From Xenophilus sp003671765 (GTDB lineage Bacteria > Pseudomonadota > Gammaproteobacteria > Burkholderiales > Burkholderiaceae_C): a stretch of DNA of 64,000 nt. The DNA is taken from positions 3,658,001 through 3,722,000 of the forward strand of contig CP166702.1 of NCBI GenBank assembly GCA_051414805.1, read 5' to 3'. Below the pieces are notes generated by a model. It did no database searches, had not been told where the DNA came from, and saw only the letters and a program-made list of their open reading frames with translations. Shown piece after piece: positions 42,376-50,204 of the stretch; positions within the stretch are counted from its first letter, which is position 1; each line of letters starts with the position of its first letter. A program made the translations under genes and the position numbers.

Positions 42376-43293
42376 CTACTGGGGGCCGAGCGTGGCGATC
42401 AGCGCCGCCAGCTCCTCGGACTCGGCGGCCGAGAGGTCCGACAGCGGCGGACGCACCGGGCCGGCGCCGTGCCCGACGATCGCCGCGCCGGCCTTGACGA
42501 TGCTCACGGCATAGCCTTGCTTCTTGTTGCGGATGTCCAGGTAGGGCATGAAGAAGTCCTTCAGCAGCTGGTGCTGGGTCTTCAGGTCGTCGTCGCGCAC
42601 CGCCTCGTAGAACTTCATCGCGGTCTTCGGGATGAAGTTGAAGACGGCGGACGAATACACCGGCGTGCCCAGCGCCTTGTAGGCGGCGGCATAGACCTCT
42701 GCCGTGGGCAGGCCGCCCAGGTAGCTGAATCGGTCGCCCATCTTCTGGTAGACGGACACCATCGCCTCGATGTCGCCCACGCCGTCCTTGAAGCCGACGA
42801 GGTTGGGGCAGGCGTCGGCCAGGCGCGCCAGCGTGTCGGGCTTGTACTTCGCCTGTGCGCGGTTGTAGACGATCACGCCGAAGTCGACGCTGTCGCAGAT
42901 CGCCTTGACATGATGGAAGAGGCCGTCCTGGCTCGCTTCGGTCAGGTAGTGCGGCATCAGCAGGATGCCGTGCGCGCCGGCCTTCTCGGCCGCCTGCGCG
43001 TAGGCGATGGTCTGGCGCGTCGGGCCGCCGGCACCGGCAATGATGGGCACCGTGCCACGGCAAACGTCCACGGCGGTCTGGATGATCTCGGGGTACTCCT
43101 CGGGCGTGAGCGAGAAGAACTCGCCCGTGCCGCCCGCCGCGAACAGCGCGCTCGCACCGTAGGGGCCGAGCCATTCGAGCCGCTTGACGTAGCCCGCGCG
43201 ATCGAAGTTGCCCTGGGCATCGAAGTCCGTCACGGGGAAGGACAGCAGGCCGGAGCCCATGATGGACTTGAGTTCTTGGGGGGTGAAGCTCAT
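42376..43293 (-). CDS. kdgD: 5-dehydro-4-deoxyglucarate dehydratase KdgD
   Basis: A 305-aa class I aldolase-fold enzyme (DHDPS family) that dehydrates and decarboxylates 5-dehydro-4-deoxyglucarate to 2-oxoglutarate semialdehyde. Features: FAAGGTGEFFSLTPEEY (carboxylate loop), VPIIAGAGGPT, the tyrosine in VIVYNRAQAKY and the Schiff-base lysine in LVGFKDGVGDIE. Length matches the family. It sits between the lipoprotein and a Bug receptor of the aldarate cluster. Its substrate is made by GudD and GarD, and its product goes to the aldehyde dehydrogenase at 36885. Confidence 0.94.
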   Translation of the reverse strand: MSFTPQELKSIMGSGLLSFPVTDFDAQGNFDRAGYVKRLEWLGPYGASALFAAGGTGEFFSLTPEEYPEIIQTAVDVCRGTVPIIAGAGGPTRQTIAYAQAAEKAGAHGILLMPHYLTEASQDGLFHHVKAICDSVDFGVIVYNRAQAKYKPDTLARLADACPNLVGFKDGVGDIEAMVSVYQKMGDRFSYLGGLPTAEVYAAAYKALGTPVYSSAVFNFIPKTAMKFYEAVRDDDLKTQHQLLKDFFMPYLDIRNKKQGYAVSIVKAGAAIVGHGAGPVRPPLSDLSAAESEELAALIATLGPQ

Positions 43294-43331
43294 GGTGTTG
43301 TTGCAGTGAAGGATTGAATGGAAGTCATGGA

Positions 43332-43391
43332 CCGTTCACGCTGAGCCTGTCGAAGCGCCGCGCGAGGCTTCGACAGGCTCAGCTCGAACGG
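43332..43391. repeat. dispersed inverted repeat (GAGCCTGTCGA type), copy B
   Basis: Near-perfect palindrome: GCTGAGCCTGTCGAAGC on the left and GCTTCGACAGGCTCAGC on the right, flanked by CCGTTCA and TCGAACGG. A 10-nt G/C centre separates the arms. It is the same unit as copy A at 16401. It lies between kdgD and the Bug receptor gene inside the operon and would form a strong RNA hairpin there. Confidence 0.8.
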
Positions 43392-43423
43392 GTGTCTGGT
43401 GCTTGAACATTGGGCGCACGAGA

Positions 43424-44401
43424 TCACTCAATGCGGATGTCGGCGTCTTTCACGACCTTGGCCCAGCGCGCGCGTTCCTTGTTGAAGAACTGCTCTTCCT
43501 CGGCCGGCGACATGGTCACGACCTCGGCGCCCTGCCCGGCCAGGCGCGAACGGATGTCGGCCGAGCGGATGACGGCGACCAGTTCCTGGTTCAGGCGCTG
43601 CACCACGGCATCGGGCGTGCCGCGCGGCGCCTTCACGCCCTGCCAGGTGCCGGACTCGAAGCCGGGCACCCCCTGTTCGGCGATCGTGGGGACGCTGCCG
43701 ATCAGCGGCATGCGCGTGGCCTTGGAGACGGCCAGCAGCTTGAGCTTGCCCGACTGCACGTGCGGGTAGGTCGCGAGCATGCCGTTCATCAGCACCTGCG
43801 TCTGGCCGGCGACGGTGTCCTGCACCGATTGCACGCCGCCCTTGTACGGCACATAGACCCACTTGGCGCCGGTGGACCGCTCGACCGACACGCCGGCCAG
43901 GTGCGGGGCGCTGCCGGTGGCGGTGACGGCGAAGTTCAGGTCGGTCGTCTTCGACAGGGCCACCAGTTCCTTGAGGTTGTTGGCCTTGACCGACGGGTGC
44001 ACCACCAGCAGGTGCGGCGAGTACGCCAGCATCGTCACGCCGCGCAGGTCCTTCGACGGGTCGAAGGGCAGCTTGGTGTAGACCGAGGGACTGATGGCCA
44101 GCGCCCCCACGTCGCACAGCAGCAGCGTGTAGCCGTCCGGCGCGGCCTTCGCCACCATGTCGGCGCCCAGGTTGCCGTTGGCGCCGGGTTTGTTGTCGAC
44201 GATGACCGACACCTTGAGGGCATCCGACAGCGGCTGGCTGATCGAGCGGGCGATGATGTCCGACGAGCCGCCCGGTGGGTACGGCACGACGATGCGGATC
44301 GGCTTGGTCGGCTGCCAGGCATCGGCAGCGCGGGCAGGCGCGTGCACCAGGGCGGCAGCGCCCAGAGTGCCGGTGACGAAGGTGCGTCGGTTCAGGCTCA
44401 T
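43424..44401 (-). CDS. Bug/TctC-family solute receptor
   Basis: Periplasmic receptor of 325 aa; signal with twin-arginine-like start (MSLNRRTFVTGTLGAAAL) ending near APARAADA. Marks: IVVPYPPGGSSDIIAR, VDNKPGANGNLGA, APDGYTLLLCD, YVPYKGGVQSV and IGSVPTIAEQG. First gene of the minus-strand aldarate operon, directly behind the GntR-type operator at 44461, so its ligand is probably a uronate, aldarate or lactone. Confidence 0.9.
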   Translation of the reverse strand: MSLNRRTFVTGTLGAAALVHAPARAADAWQPTKPIRIVVPYPPGGSSDIIARSISQPLSDALKVSVIVDNKPGANGNLGADMVAKAAPDGYTLLLCDVGALAISPSVYTKLPFDPSKDLRGVTMLAYSPHLLVVHPSVKANNLKELVALSKTTDLNFAVTATGSAPHLAGVSVERSTGAKWVYVPYKGGVQSVQDTVAGQTQVLMNGMLATYPHVQSGKLKLLAVSKATRMPLIGSVPTIAEQGVPGFESGTWQGVKAPRGTPDAVVQRLNQELVAVIRSADIRSRLAGQGAEVVTMSPAEEEQFFNKERARWAKVVKDADIRIE

Positions 44402-44460
44402 GCGTATGTCTCCAAGGTGTGGAAGGCCGCATCAGTCGAGGTGCGCGCGACAGCACCCGG

Positions 44461-44488
44461 TTGTCTGATGTCATATGTCATCGTACAA
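44461..44488. promoter_or_regulatory. FadR-type GntR operator before the minus-strand aldarate operon
   Basis: Inverted repeat TTGTCTGATG / CATCGTACAA with an 8-bp centre TCATATGT. The right arm carries TTGTACGA on the minus strand, shared with the operator at 45431. It is 60 bp upstream of the Bug receptor start and 58 bp past the gntR stop. Confidence 0.6.
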
Positions 44489-44545
44489 CCCTCGGCGGCG
44501 CAAAAGCAAGAACAACGTGCAACCCCGCCGAGGCAGGGGGAATGC

Positions 44546-45406
44546 TCAGGCAGCCCGGGGACCGGGGCCAGGCACCGGCGCGGCGCCCTCTTCCACCGCG
44601 CCCCGCTGGGCCGCTTCCTGCGCCAGGCGCAGGCGCTCGCGGCTGTTCGTCAGGTGGATGCGCATGGCGGCGCGCGCCGAGTCGGGATCGCGGCGCGCGA
44701 TGGCGGCGTAGATCTCCTCGTGCTCGCGGTTCACCCGGCTGAGGTACTCGCCGCGGCGGTCGTGGTTGCGGATGGCGTTGACCCGGGTGCGCGGGATGAT
44801 CGTCGTGCCCAGGTGGGTCATGATGTCCGCGAAGTAGGGATTGCCGGTGGCCTGCGCGATCTGCAGGTGGAAGCGGAAGTCGGGCGACACCGTGTCGCCG
44901 GCCGCCGTCACGTTGCGCTCGAAATCGTCCAGCGCCTGCCGCATGGCCTGCAGGTGCTCCTCCGAGCGGCGCAGGGCGGCCAGGCCGGCCGACTCGGTCT
45001 CGAGGCTGATGCGCAGCTCGAGCACGGCCAGCACGTCGACGGTGGTGGCGATGTCGGAGGCCTCGAGCCGGAACATGCCGGCCGCGCGCGGCTGCAGCAC
45101 GAAGGTGCCGACGCCGTGGTGCGTCTCGACCAGGCCCGCCGCCTGCAGCTTGGACAGCGCCTCGCGCACGACCGTGCGGCTCACGCCGTAGCTCTGCATG
45201 ATGGCCGACTCGGTCGGCAGCTTGTCGCCCGGGCGCAGCTGCTGGCTGCGGATCTTGTCGCCGAGGTCGTCGACCAGGCCATGGGCCAGTCCGCGGCCAC
45301 GCCGGCGCACGAACCCGTGCGCCGCGGCCGGGCCGGCGGGGGCCGACGCCTCACCCGCCGCCGCAGCTTCGGGCACTGTCGTTGACCCCGTTGACACGCT
45401 AGACAT
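44546..45406 (-). CDS. GntR-family (FadR-type) transcriptional regulator of the aldarate region
   Basis: A 286-aa regulator. A low-complexity Ala/Pro tail (1-35) is followed by the winged helix (about 40-105): GLVDDLGDKIRSQQLRPGDKLPTES, then YGVSRTVVREALSKLQAAGLVETHHGVGTFV. The FCD domain (about 120-265) contains ELRISLETESAGLAA and FRFHLQIAQATGNPYF, with the metal-binding histidines usual in the family. It sits between two divergent aldarate gene arms, each preceded by a TTGTACGA-type operator, so it probably represses both until a uronate or aldarate appears. Confidence 0.9.
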   Translation of the reverse strand: MSSVSTGSTTVPEAAAAGEASAPAGPAAAHGFVRRRGRGLAHGLVDDLGDKIRSQQLRPGDKLPTESAIMQSYGVSRTVVREALSKLQAAGLVETHHGVGTFVLQPRAAGMFRLEASDIATTVDVLAVLELRISLETESAGLAALRRSEEHLQAMRQALDDFERNVTAAGDTVSPDFRFHLQIAQATGNPYFADIMTHLGTTIIPRTRVNAIRNHDRRGEYLSRVNREHEEIYAAIARRDPDSARAAMRIHLTNSRERLRLAQEAAQRGAVEEGAAPVPGPGPRAA

Positions 45407-45430
45407 CGGCTGATCATAATCCCGCCGAAA

Positions 45431-45443
45431 GTTGTACGACAAC
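45431..45443. promoter_or_regulatory. FadR-type GntR operator between gntR and udh
   Basis: Perfect inverted repeat GTTGT-ACG-ACAAC, 24 bp from the gntR start and 33 bp from the udh start. The TTGTACGA arm is the same as in the 44461 site. Confidence 0.65.
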
Positions 45444-45476
45444 CGATAACTTATGACCACTGAAAGGTCTGGAGAC

Positions 45477-46310
45477 ATGCCCGAGCCTTCCGCCACCGCG
45501 CTCGCCCGGCCGCCGCTGGAGCGCCTGCTGCTGACCGGTGCCGCGGGCGGCCTGGGCAAGGTGCTGCGGCAGCGCCTCAAGCCCCTGGCCCGCACGCTGC
45601 GGGTGTCCGACATCGCGGCGCTCGGCGATCCGCAGGGGCCGCACGAGGAAGTCGTGCCCTGCGACCTCGCCGACAAGCAGGCCGTGGACGCCCTCCTCGC
45701 CGGCTGCAACGCCATCGTGCACCTGGGCGGCGTCTCGGTCGAGCGGCCCTTCGAGGAGATCCTCGAGGCCAACATCAAGGGCATCTTCCATGTGTACGAA
45801 GGCGCGCGTCGCCACGGCGTGAAGCGCGTGGTGTTCGCCAGTTCCAACCATGTGATCGGCTTCTACCGGCAGAGCGAGCGCATCGATGCCAGCGCCCCGC
45901 GCCGGCCCGACGGCTACTACGGCCTGTCGAAGTCCTTCGGCGAGGACATGGCGCAGTTCTACTTCGACCGCCATGGCATCGAGACGGTGAGCATCCGCAT
46001 CGGCTCGTCCTTCCCCGAACCGGCCAACCGCCGGATGATGAGCACCTGGCTGAGCTACGACGACCTGACGCAACTGGTCGAAAAGGCGCTGTTCACGCCG
46101 GACGTGAAGCACACCGTCGTCTTCGGCGCCTCCGCCAACCGGGACCTGTGGTGGGACAACCGCGCCGCCGCGCACCTGGGCTTCGTGCCCAAGGACAGCT
46201 CGGAGCCCTTCCGCGCCAAGGTGGAGGCCCAGCCGCCGGTGGCGCCCACCGACCCGAACGCGGTCTACCAGGGCGGGGCGTTCACGGCGCAGGGCCCCTT
46301 CGGCGACTGA
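45477..46310 (+). CDS. udh: NAD-dependent uronate dehydrogenase Udh
   Basis: A 277-aa short-chain dehydrogenase that oxidises D-galacturonate or D-glucuronate to the aldarolactone. Rossmann loop LLLTGAAGGLGKVL; HLGGVSVERPFEEILEANI; catalytic Y-x3-K in PDGYYGLSKSFGEDMAQF; RIGSSFPEPANRRMM and VVFGASANRDLWWDN are specific to Udh. It has about 10 extra residues at the N-terminus compared with known enzymes. CTGGAGA precedes the ATG. First gene of the plus-strand aldarate arm. Confidence 0.94.
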   Translation: MPEPSATALARPPLERLLLTGAAGGLGKVLRQRLKPLARTLRVSDIAALGDPQGPHEEVVPCDLADKQAVDALLAGCNAIVHLGGVSVERPFEEILEANIKGIFHVYEGARRHGVKRVVFASSNHVIGFYRQSERIDASAPRRPDGYYGLSKSFGEDMAQFYFDRHGIETVSIRIGSSFPEPANRRMMSTWLSYDDLTQLVEKALFTPDVKHTVVFGASANRDLWWDNRAAAHLGFVPKDSSEPFRAKVEAQPPVAPTDPNAVYQGGAFTAQGPFGD

Positions 46311-46329
46311 ACTTCCCACGGCGCCGCGC

Positions 46330-47232
46330 ATGACACAGCCCTCGGTCGAACTGGTCGTCGACGCCCGCTGCGGCACGGGCGAGAGCCCGGTCTGGTCGAT
46401 CGAAGAGCAGGCCTTGTACTGGGTCGACATTCCCGGCCGTGCGCTGCACCGCTGGTCGGCCGAGGGTCACGTGCAGTGGGCCACGGCGGAGATGCCGGCC
46501 TGCATCGCGCCGCGGGCCGGCCGCCCGGGTGAATGGCTGGCGGGCATGGAAAGCGGGCTCTTCACGCTCTCGGGCTTCGGCACCGCAGGCGGAACCCCGC
46601 TGCAGGCCGATCGCGTCGCCGGCGTGGCGCACGCGCGCACCGGCATGCGCTTCAACGATGGCCGTTGCGACCGCCAGGGCCGCTTCTGGGCCGGCACCAT
46701 GCTGATGGACATGGCGGCCGCGGCGCGCGTGGGCGTGCTCTACCGTCACGACGCGCCGAACGCCGAGCCGGCAGCGGTGCTCGACGACCTCATCGTGCCC
46801 AACGGCCTGGGCTTCAGCCCCGACGGCCGCACCATGTACCTGTCGGACTCGCACCCCTCGGTGCAGACCATCTGGGCCTTCGACTACGACCCCGAGAGCG
46901 GCATCCCATCCAGGCGCCGCGTGTTCGTCGACATGACCCCCCTGCCCGGCCGCCCCGACGGCGCCGCCGTCGACGCCGACGGCTGCTACTGGATCTGCGG
47001 CAACGACGCCGGGCTGGTGCATCGCTTCACGCCCGACGGCCGGCTCGACCGTTCGGTGGCCGTGCCGGTGAAGAAGCCGGCCATGTGCGCCTTCGGCGGC
47101 CGGCAGCTCGACACGCTCTTCGTGACCTCCATCCGCCCCGGCGGCGACCTGTCGGACCAGCCGCTGGCCGGCGGCGTGTTCGCCTTCCGCGCCGGCACGC
47201 AGGGATTGCCGGAGCCGCCCTTCGGCGGCTGA
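46330..47232 (+). CDS. SMP-30/gluconolactonase family lactonase
   Basis: A 300-aa cytoplasmic propeller lactonase, without signal peptide. Metal and active-site segments: GTGESPVWSIEEQALYWVDI (Glu ligand), MRFNDGRCDRQGRFWAGTM (Asn ligand), VPNGLGFSPDGRTMYLSDS and GRPDGAAVDADGCYW (catalytic Asp). It follows udh by 19 bp and is likely to open galactaro- or glucarolactone produced by Udh, giving the free aldarate for GarD and GudD. Confidence 0.92.
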   Translation: MTQPSVELVVDARCGTGESPVWSIEEQALYWVDIPGRALHRWSAEGHVQWATAEMPACIAPRAGRPGEWLAGMESGLFTLSGFGTAGGTPLQADRVAGVAHARTGMRFNDGRCDRQGRFWAGTMLMDMAAAARVGVLYRHDAPNAEPAAVLDDLIVPNGLGFSPDGRTMYLSDSHPSVQTIWAFDYDPESGIPSRRRVFVDMTPLPGRPDGAAVDADGCYWICGNDAGLVHRFTPDGRLDRSVAVPVKKPAMCAFGGRQLDTLFVTSIRPGGDLSDQPLAGGVFAFRAGTQGLPEPPFGG

Positions 47233-47307
47233 GGTGCACGAGCGGACCCATTTCTTTCGGCGCAATCGATCCACAACACCACCGACCTAGGAAGAAGAGG
47301 AAGACAC

Positions 47308-48276
47308 ATGACGCGATTCAAGACCACCCTGCTCGCCCTGGCCGCCAGCACCTTGGCGCTGGCGGCGCACGCCACCGAGTTCCGCTCGGCCGACATCCAC
47401 CCCGACGACTACCCCACCGTGACGGCCGTGAAGTTCATGGGCGAGCGCCTGAAGGCGCTCTCGGGCGGCAAGCACACGATCAAGGTCTTCAACAACAGCG
47501 CACTGGGCAACGAGAAGGACACCATCGAACAGACCAAGATCGGCGCGCTGCAGATGGTGCGCGTGAACATCGCGCCCATGAACAACATCTGCCCCGAGAC
47601 GCAGGTGCCGACCATGCCCTTCCTGTTCCGCTCGGTCGACCACATGCACAAGGTGCTCGACGGCCCGGTGGGCGATGAAATCCTCAAGAGCTGCGAGAAG
47701 CAGGGCTTCATCGGCCTGGCCTTCTACGACAGCGGCGCGCGCTCCATGTTCACGGCCAAGAAGCCGGTGCGCAGCTTCGCCGACATGAAGGGCCTGAAGG
47801 TGCGGGTGCAGCAGTCCGACCTGTGGGTGTCGATGATCGAGGCCATGGGCGCCAACGCCACGCCCATGCCCATGGGCGAGGTCTACACCGGCCTGAAGAC
47901 GGGGCTGATCGACGCCGCCGAGAACAACTACCCGACCTACGAAAGCGCCCGCGCATTCGAGGTGGCCAAGTACTACAGCAAGACCGAGCACTCGATGGCG
48001 CCGGAGATGCTGCTGTTCTCCAAGCGCGCTTGGGACAAGCTTTCGCCGGAGGAACAGGGCTGGATCCGCCAGGCGGCGAAGGAGTCGGTGCCCTACATGC
48101 GCAAGCAGTGGGCCGAGCGCGAGGTGAAGTCGCTGGCCACGGTGAAGGCCGGCGGCGCCGAGATCATCGAGATCGACAAGAAGCCCTTCGAAGCGGCGAT
48201 GAAGCCGGTGTACGACAAGTTCATCACCGACGCCAAGCTGAAGGACCTGGTCAAGAAGGTGCAGGACACCAAGTGA
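47308..48276 (+). CDS. dctP: TRAP transporter substrate-binding protein DctP
   Basis: Periplasmic receptor of 322 aa. Signal peptide MTRFKTTLLALAASTLALAAHA. DctP marks: FNNSALGNEKDTIEQTKIGALQM, the ligand arginine segment GLKVRVQQSDLW, PMPMGEVYTGLKTGLIDAAENN and HSMAPEMLLFSKRAW. Location after udh and the lactonase points to uronates (galacturonate or glucuronate) as ligand, as for characterised TRAP uronate receptors. A structured repeat separates it from dctQ. Confidence 0.94.
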   Translation: MTRFKTTLLALAASTLALAAHATEFRSADIHPDDYPTVTAVKFMGERLKALSGGKHTIKVFNNSALGNEKDTIEQTKIGALQMVRVNIAPMNNICPETQVPTMPFLFRSVDHMHKVLDGPVGDEILKSCEKQGFIGLAFYDSGARSMFTAKKPVRSFADMKGLKVRVQQSDLWVSMIEAMGANATPMPMGEVYTGLKTGLIDAAENNYPTYESARAFEVAKYYSKTEHSMAPEMLLFSKRAWDKLSPEEQGWIRQAAKESVPYMRKQWAEREVKSLATVKAGGAEIIEIDKKPFEAAMKPVYDKFITDAKLKDLVKKVQDTK

Positions 48277-48337
48277 CGCTCGACGGGAGCGCCGTGCCAT
48301 CGCAGGCCGGCGCCCCGCACGCAGCGCGCCGGACGCC

Positions 48338-48405
48338 AATTGCTATCGATTCCATAGCTGACGGCGCAGGAAGGACGGGCGCTGCAGCCCTTTTTCTTTC
48401 AAGAC
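48338..48405 (+). repeat. structured intergenic repeat, copy 4, inside the TRAP operon
   Basis: GCTAT-N7-ATAGC hairpin, then GGACGGGCG and a short stem GGGC-GCTGCA-GCCC directly followed by TTTTT and CTTTCAAG. It fills most of the 139-bp gap between dctP and dctQ. As a weak terminator it would leave more receptor than membrane subunits. Confidence 0.72.
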
Positions 48406-48415
48406 ATCACGTTCC

Positions 48416-48904
48416 ATGTACACCCGCCTCTGCCGCACGCTCGCGCGTGCCTGCATGGTGCTGGGCATCGTCGGCCTGGTCGCGGTCATCGCGGCCGTGA
48501 GCTGGCAGGTGTTCGGCCGCTACATCCTCAACAGCACGCCGACCTGGGCCGAGAGCCTGGCGCTGCTGCTGGTGCTCTACGTCACCATGTGCGGCGTGGC
48601 CGTCGGCGTGCGCGACGCCGGCCACATCGGCCTCGAATCTTTCCTGGTGCTGGCGCCCGACTGGCTGCGGCTGAAGATGGAGTACCTGATCCATGTGCTG
48701 GTGCTGCTCTTCGGCGCCGCCATGGCCTGGAACTGCGCCTACCTCGCCGAATCGGTGTGGGACTACCGACTGCCGACGCTCTTCATCTCCGAGGGCTGGA
48801 AGTACGTGCCGCCCGCCTTCGCCGGCGTGCTGATCGTGATGTTCTCGATCGAACACATCATCGCGCTCGCCCAGGGCCGCGAAGTCGAACCCTCCTGGAG
48901 CTGA
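48416..48904 (+). CDS. dctQ: TRAP transporter small membrane subunit DctQ
   Basis: A 162-aa protein with four hydrophobic helices. Family signs: VSWQVFGRYILNSTPTWAESLALLLVLYVTM (helix 2 with conserved R-Y and W-x-E) and a short periplasmic hairpin before SEGWKYVPPAFAGVLIVMFSIEHI. It acts as the platform for DctM. It is 4 bp from the dctM start. Confidence 0.93.
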   Translation: MYTRLCRTLARACMVLGIVGLVAVIAAVSWQVFGRYILNSTPTWAESLALLLVLYVTMCGVAVGVRDAGHIGLESFLVLAPDWLRLKMEYLIHVLVLLFGAAMAWNCAYLAESVWDYRLPTLFISEGWKYVPPAFAGVLIVMFSIEHIIALAQGREVEPSWS

Positions 48905-48908
48905 GCCC

Positions 48909-50204
48909 GTGACCGCGCCCCTCCTCATCCTCTGCCTGTCCTTCACGCTCTTCCTGCTGCTGGGCGTGCCGGTCGCGTTCTCGATCGGCCTGTCGGCCCT
49001 GGCGACGCTGCTCTACGAGGGCCTGCCGCTGGCGGTGGGCTTCCAGCAAATGATGTCCGGCATGGGCATCTTCTCCTTCCTCGCGATCCCCTTCTTCATC
49101 TTCGCGGGCGAGCTGATGCTCTACGGCGGCATCGCAGACCGCATCGTCAACTTCGCCAACGCGCTGGTGGGCCACGTGCGCGGCGGCCTGGGCATGAGCA
49201 ACGTCGTGGCCTGCACCCTCTTCGGCGGCGTGTCGGGCTCGCCGGTGGCCGACGTGTCGGCCATGGGCGCCGTGATGATCCCGATGATGAAGAAGGAAGG
49301 CTACGCAGCCGACTACGCCGTCAACGTGACGACGCACGCCGCGCTGGTCGGTGCGCTCATGCCCACCAGCCACAACCTCATCATCTATTCGCTCGCGGCC
49401 GGCGGCAAGGTGTCGATCGCGGCGCTGATCCTGGCGGCGCTGGTGCCGGCGCTGATCCTCACGCTGTGCAACCTGGCGGCCGCCTACTTCGTGGCCGTCA
49501 AGCGCGGCTACCCGGCCGGCACCTTCCCGGGCTGGCACATCGTGGCGCGTTCGTTCGCCGCCTCGCTGCCGGGCCTGTTCATCGTGGTGCTCATCCTGGG
49601 CGGCATCCTGTCGGGCGTGTTCACGGCCACCGAATCGGCGGCCGTGGCGGTGCTGTATGCCCTGGCGCTCACCATCCTGGTGTATCGCTCGATGAAGTGG
49701 GAACACTTCGTCAAGGCGGCCGCCAAGGCCGTGCGCACCACGGGCGTGATCCTGCTGCTCATCGGCATCTCCAGCACCTTCGGCTACCTCATCAGCCTCT
49801 ACGGCGTGGCCGAGCTCACGGGCAAGATGCTGTCGGAGGTGTCGACCACGCCGTGGGTGATCTTCCTGCTCATCAACGTGATCCTGTTCGTGCTGGGGAC
49901 CTTTCTCGACATGGCGGCGACCATCCTGCTGTGCACGCCCATCTTCCTGCCCATCGCGCAGCAGTACGGCATGACCTCGGTGCAGTTCGGCATCCTGATG
50001 CTGATCAACTGCGCGCTGGGCCTGAACACGCCGCCCGTGGGCACCACGCAGTTCGTGGGTTGCGCGATCGGCGGCGTGTCGGTGGGCGAGGTGATGCGCA
50101 CCATCTGGCCCTTCTACGGCGCGCTGATCCTGGCGCTGGGGCTGGTCACCTTCGTGCCGCAGTTCTCGCTCTGGCTGCCCAGCATGTTCATGGTGGTGAG
50201 ATGA
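48909..50204 (+). CDS. dctM: TRAP transporter large membrane subunit DctM
   Basis: A 431-aa sodium-coupled transport subunit with about 12 membrane segments. DctM marks: FLLLGVPVAFSIGLSALATLL, GGVSGSPVADVSAMGAVMIPMM (elevator core), HAALVGALMPTSHNLIIYS and NCALGLNTPPVGTTQFV. The start is GTG. The stop overlaps the garD ATG (ATGA), coupling transport to the dehydratase. Confidence 0.95.
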   Translation: MTAPLLILCLSFTLFLLLGVPVAFSIGLSALATLLYEGLPLAVGFQQMMSGMGIFSFLAIPFFIFAGELMLYGGIADRIVNFANALVGHVRGGLGMSNVVACTLFGGVSGSPVADVSAMGAVMIPMMKKEGYAADYAVNVTTHAALVGALMPTSHNLIIYSLAAGGKVSIAALILAALVPALILTLCNLAAAYFVAVKRGYPAGTFPGWHIVARSFAASLPGLFIVVLILGGILSGVFTATESAAVAVLYALALTILVYRSMKWEHFVKAAAKAVRTTGVILLLIGISSTFGYLISLYGVAELTGKMLSEVSTTPWVIFLLINVILFVLGTFLDMAATILLCTPIFLPIAQQYGMTSVQFGILMLINCALGLNTPPVGTTQFVGCAIGGVSVGEVMRTIWPFYGALILALGLVTFVPQFSLWLPSMFMVVR

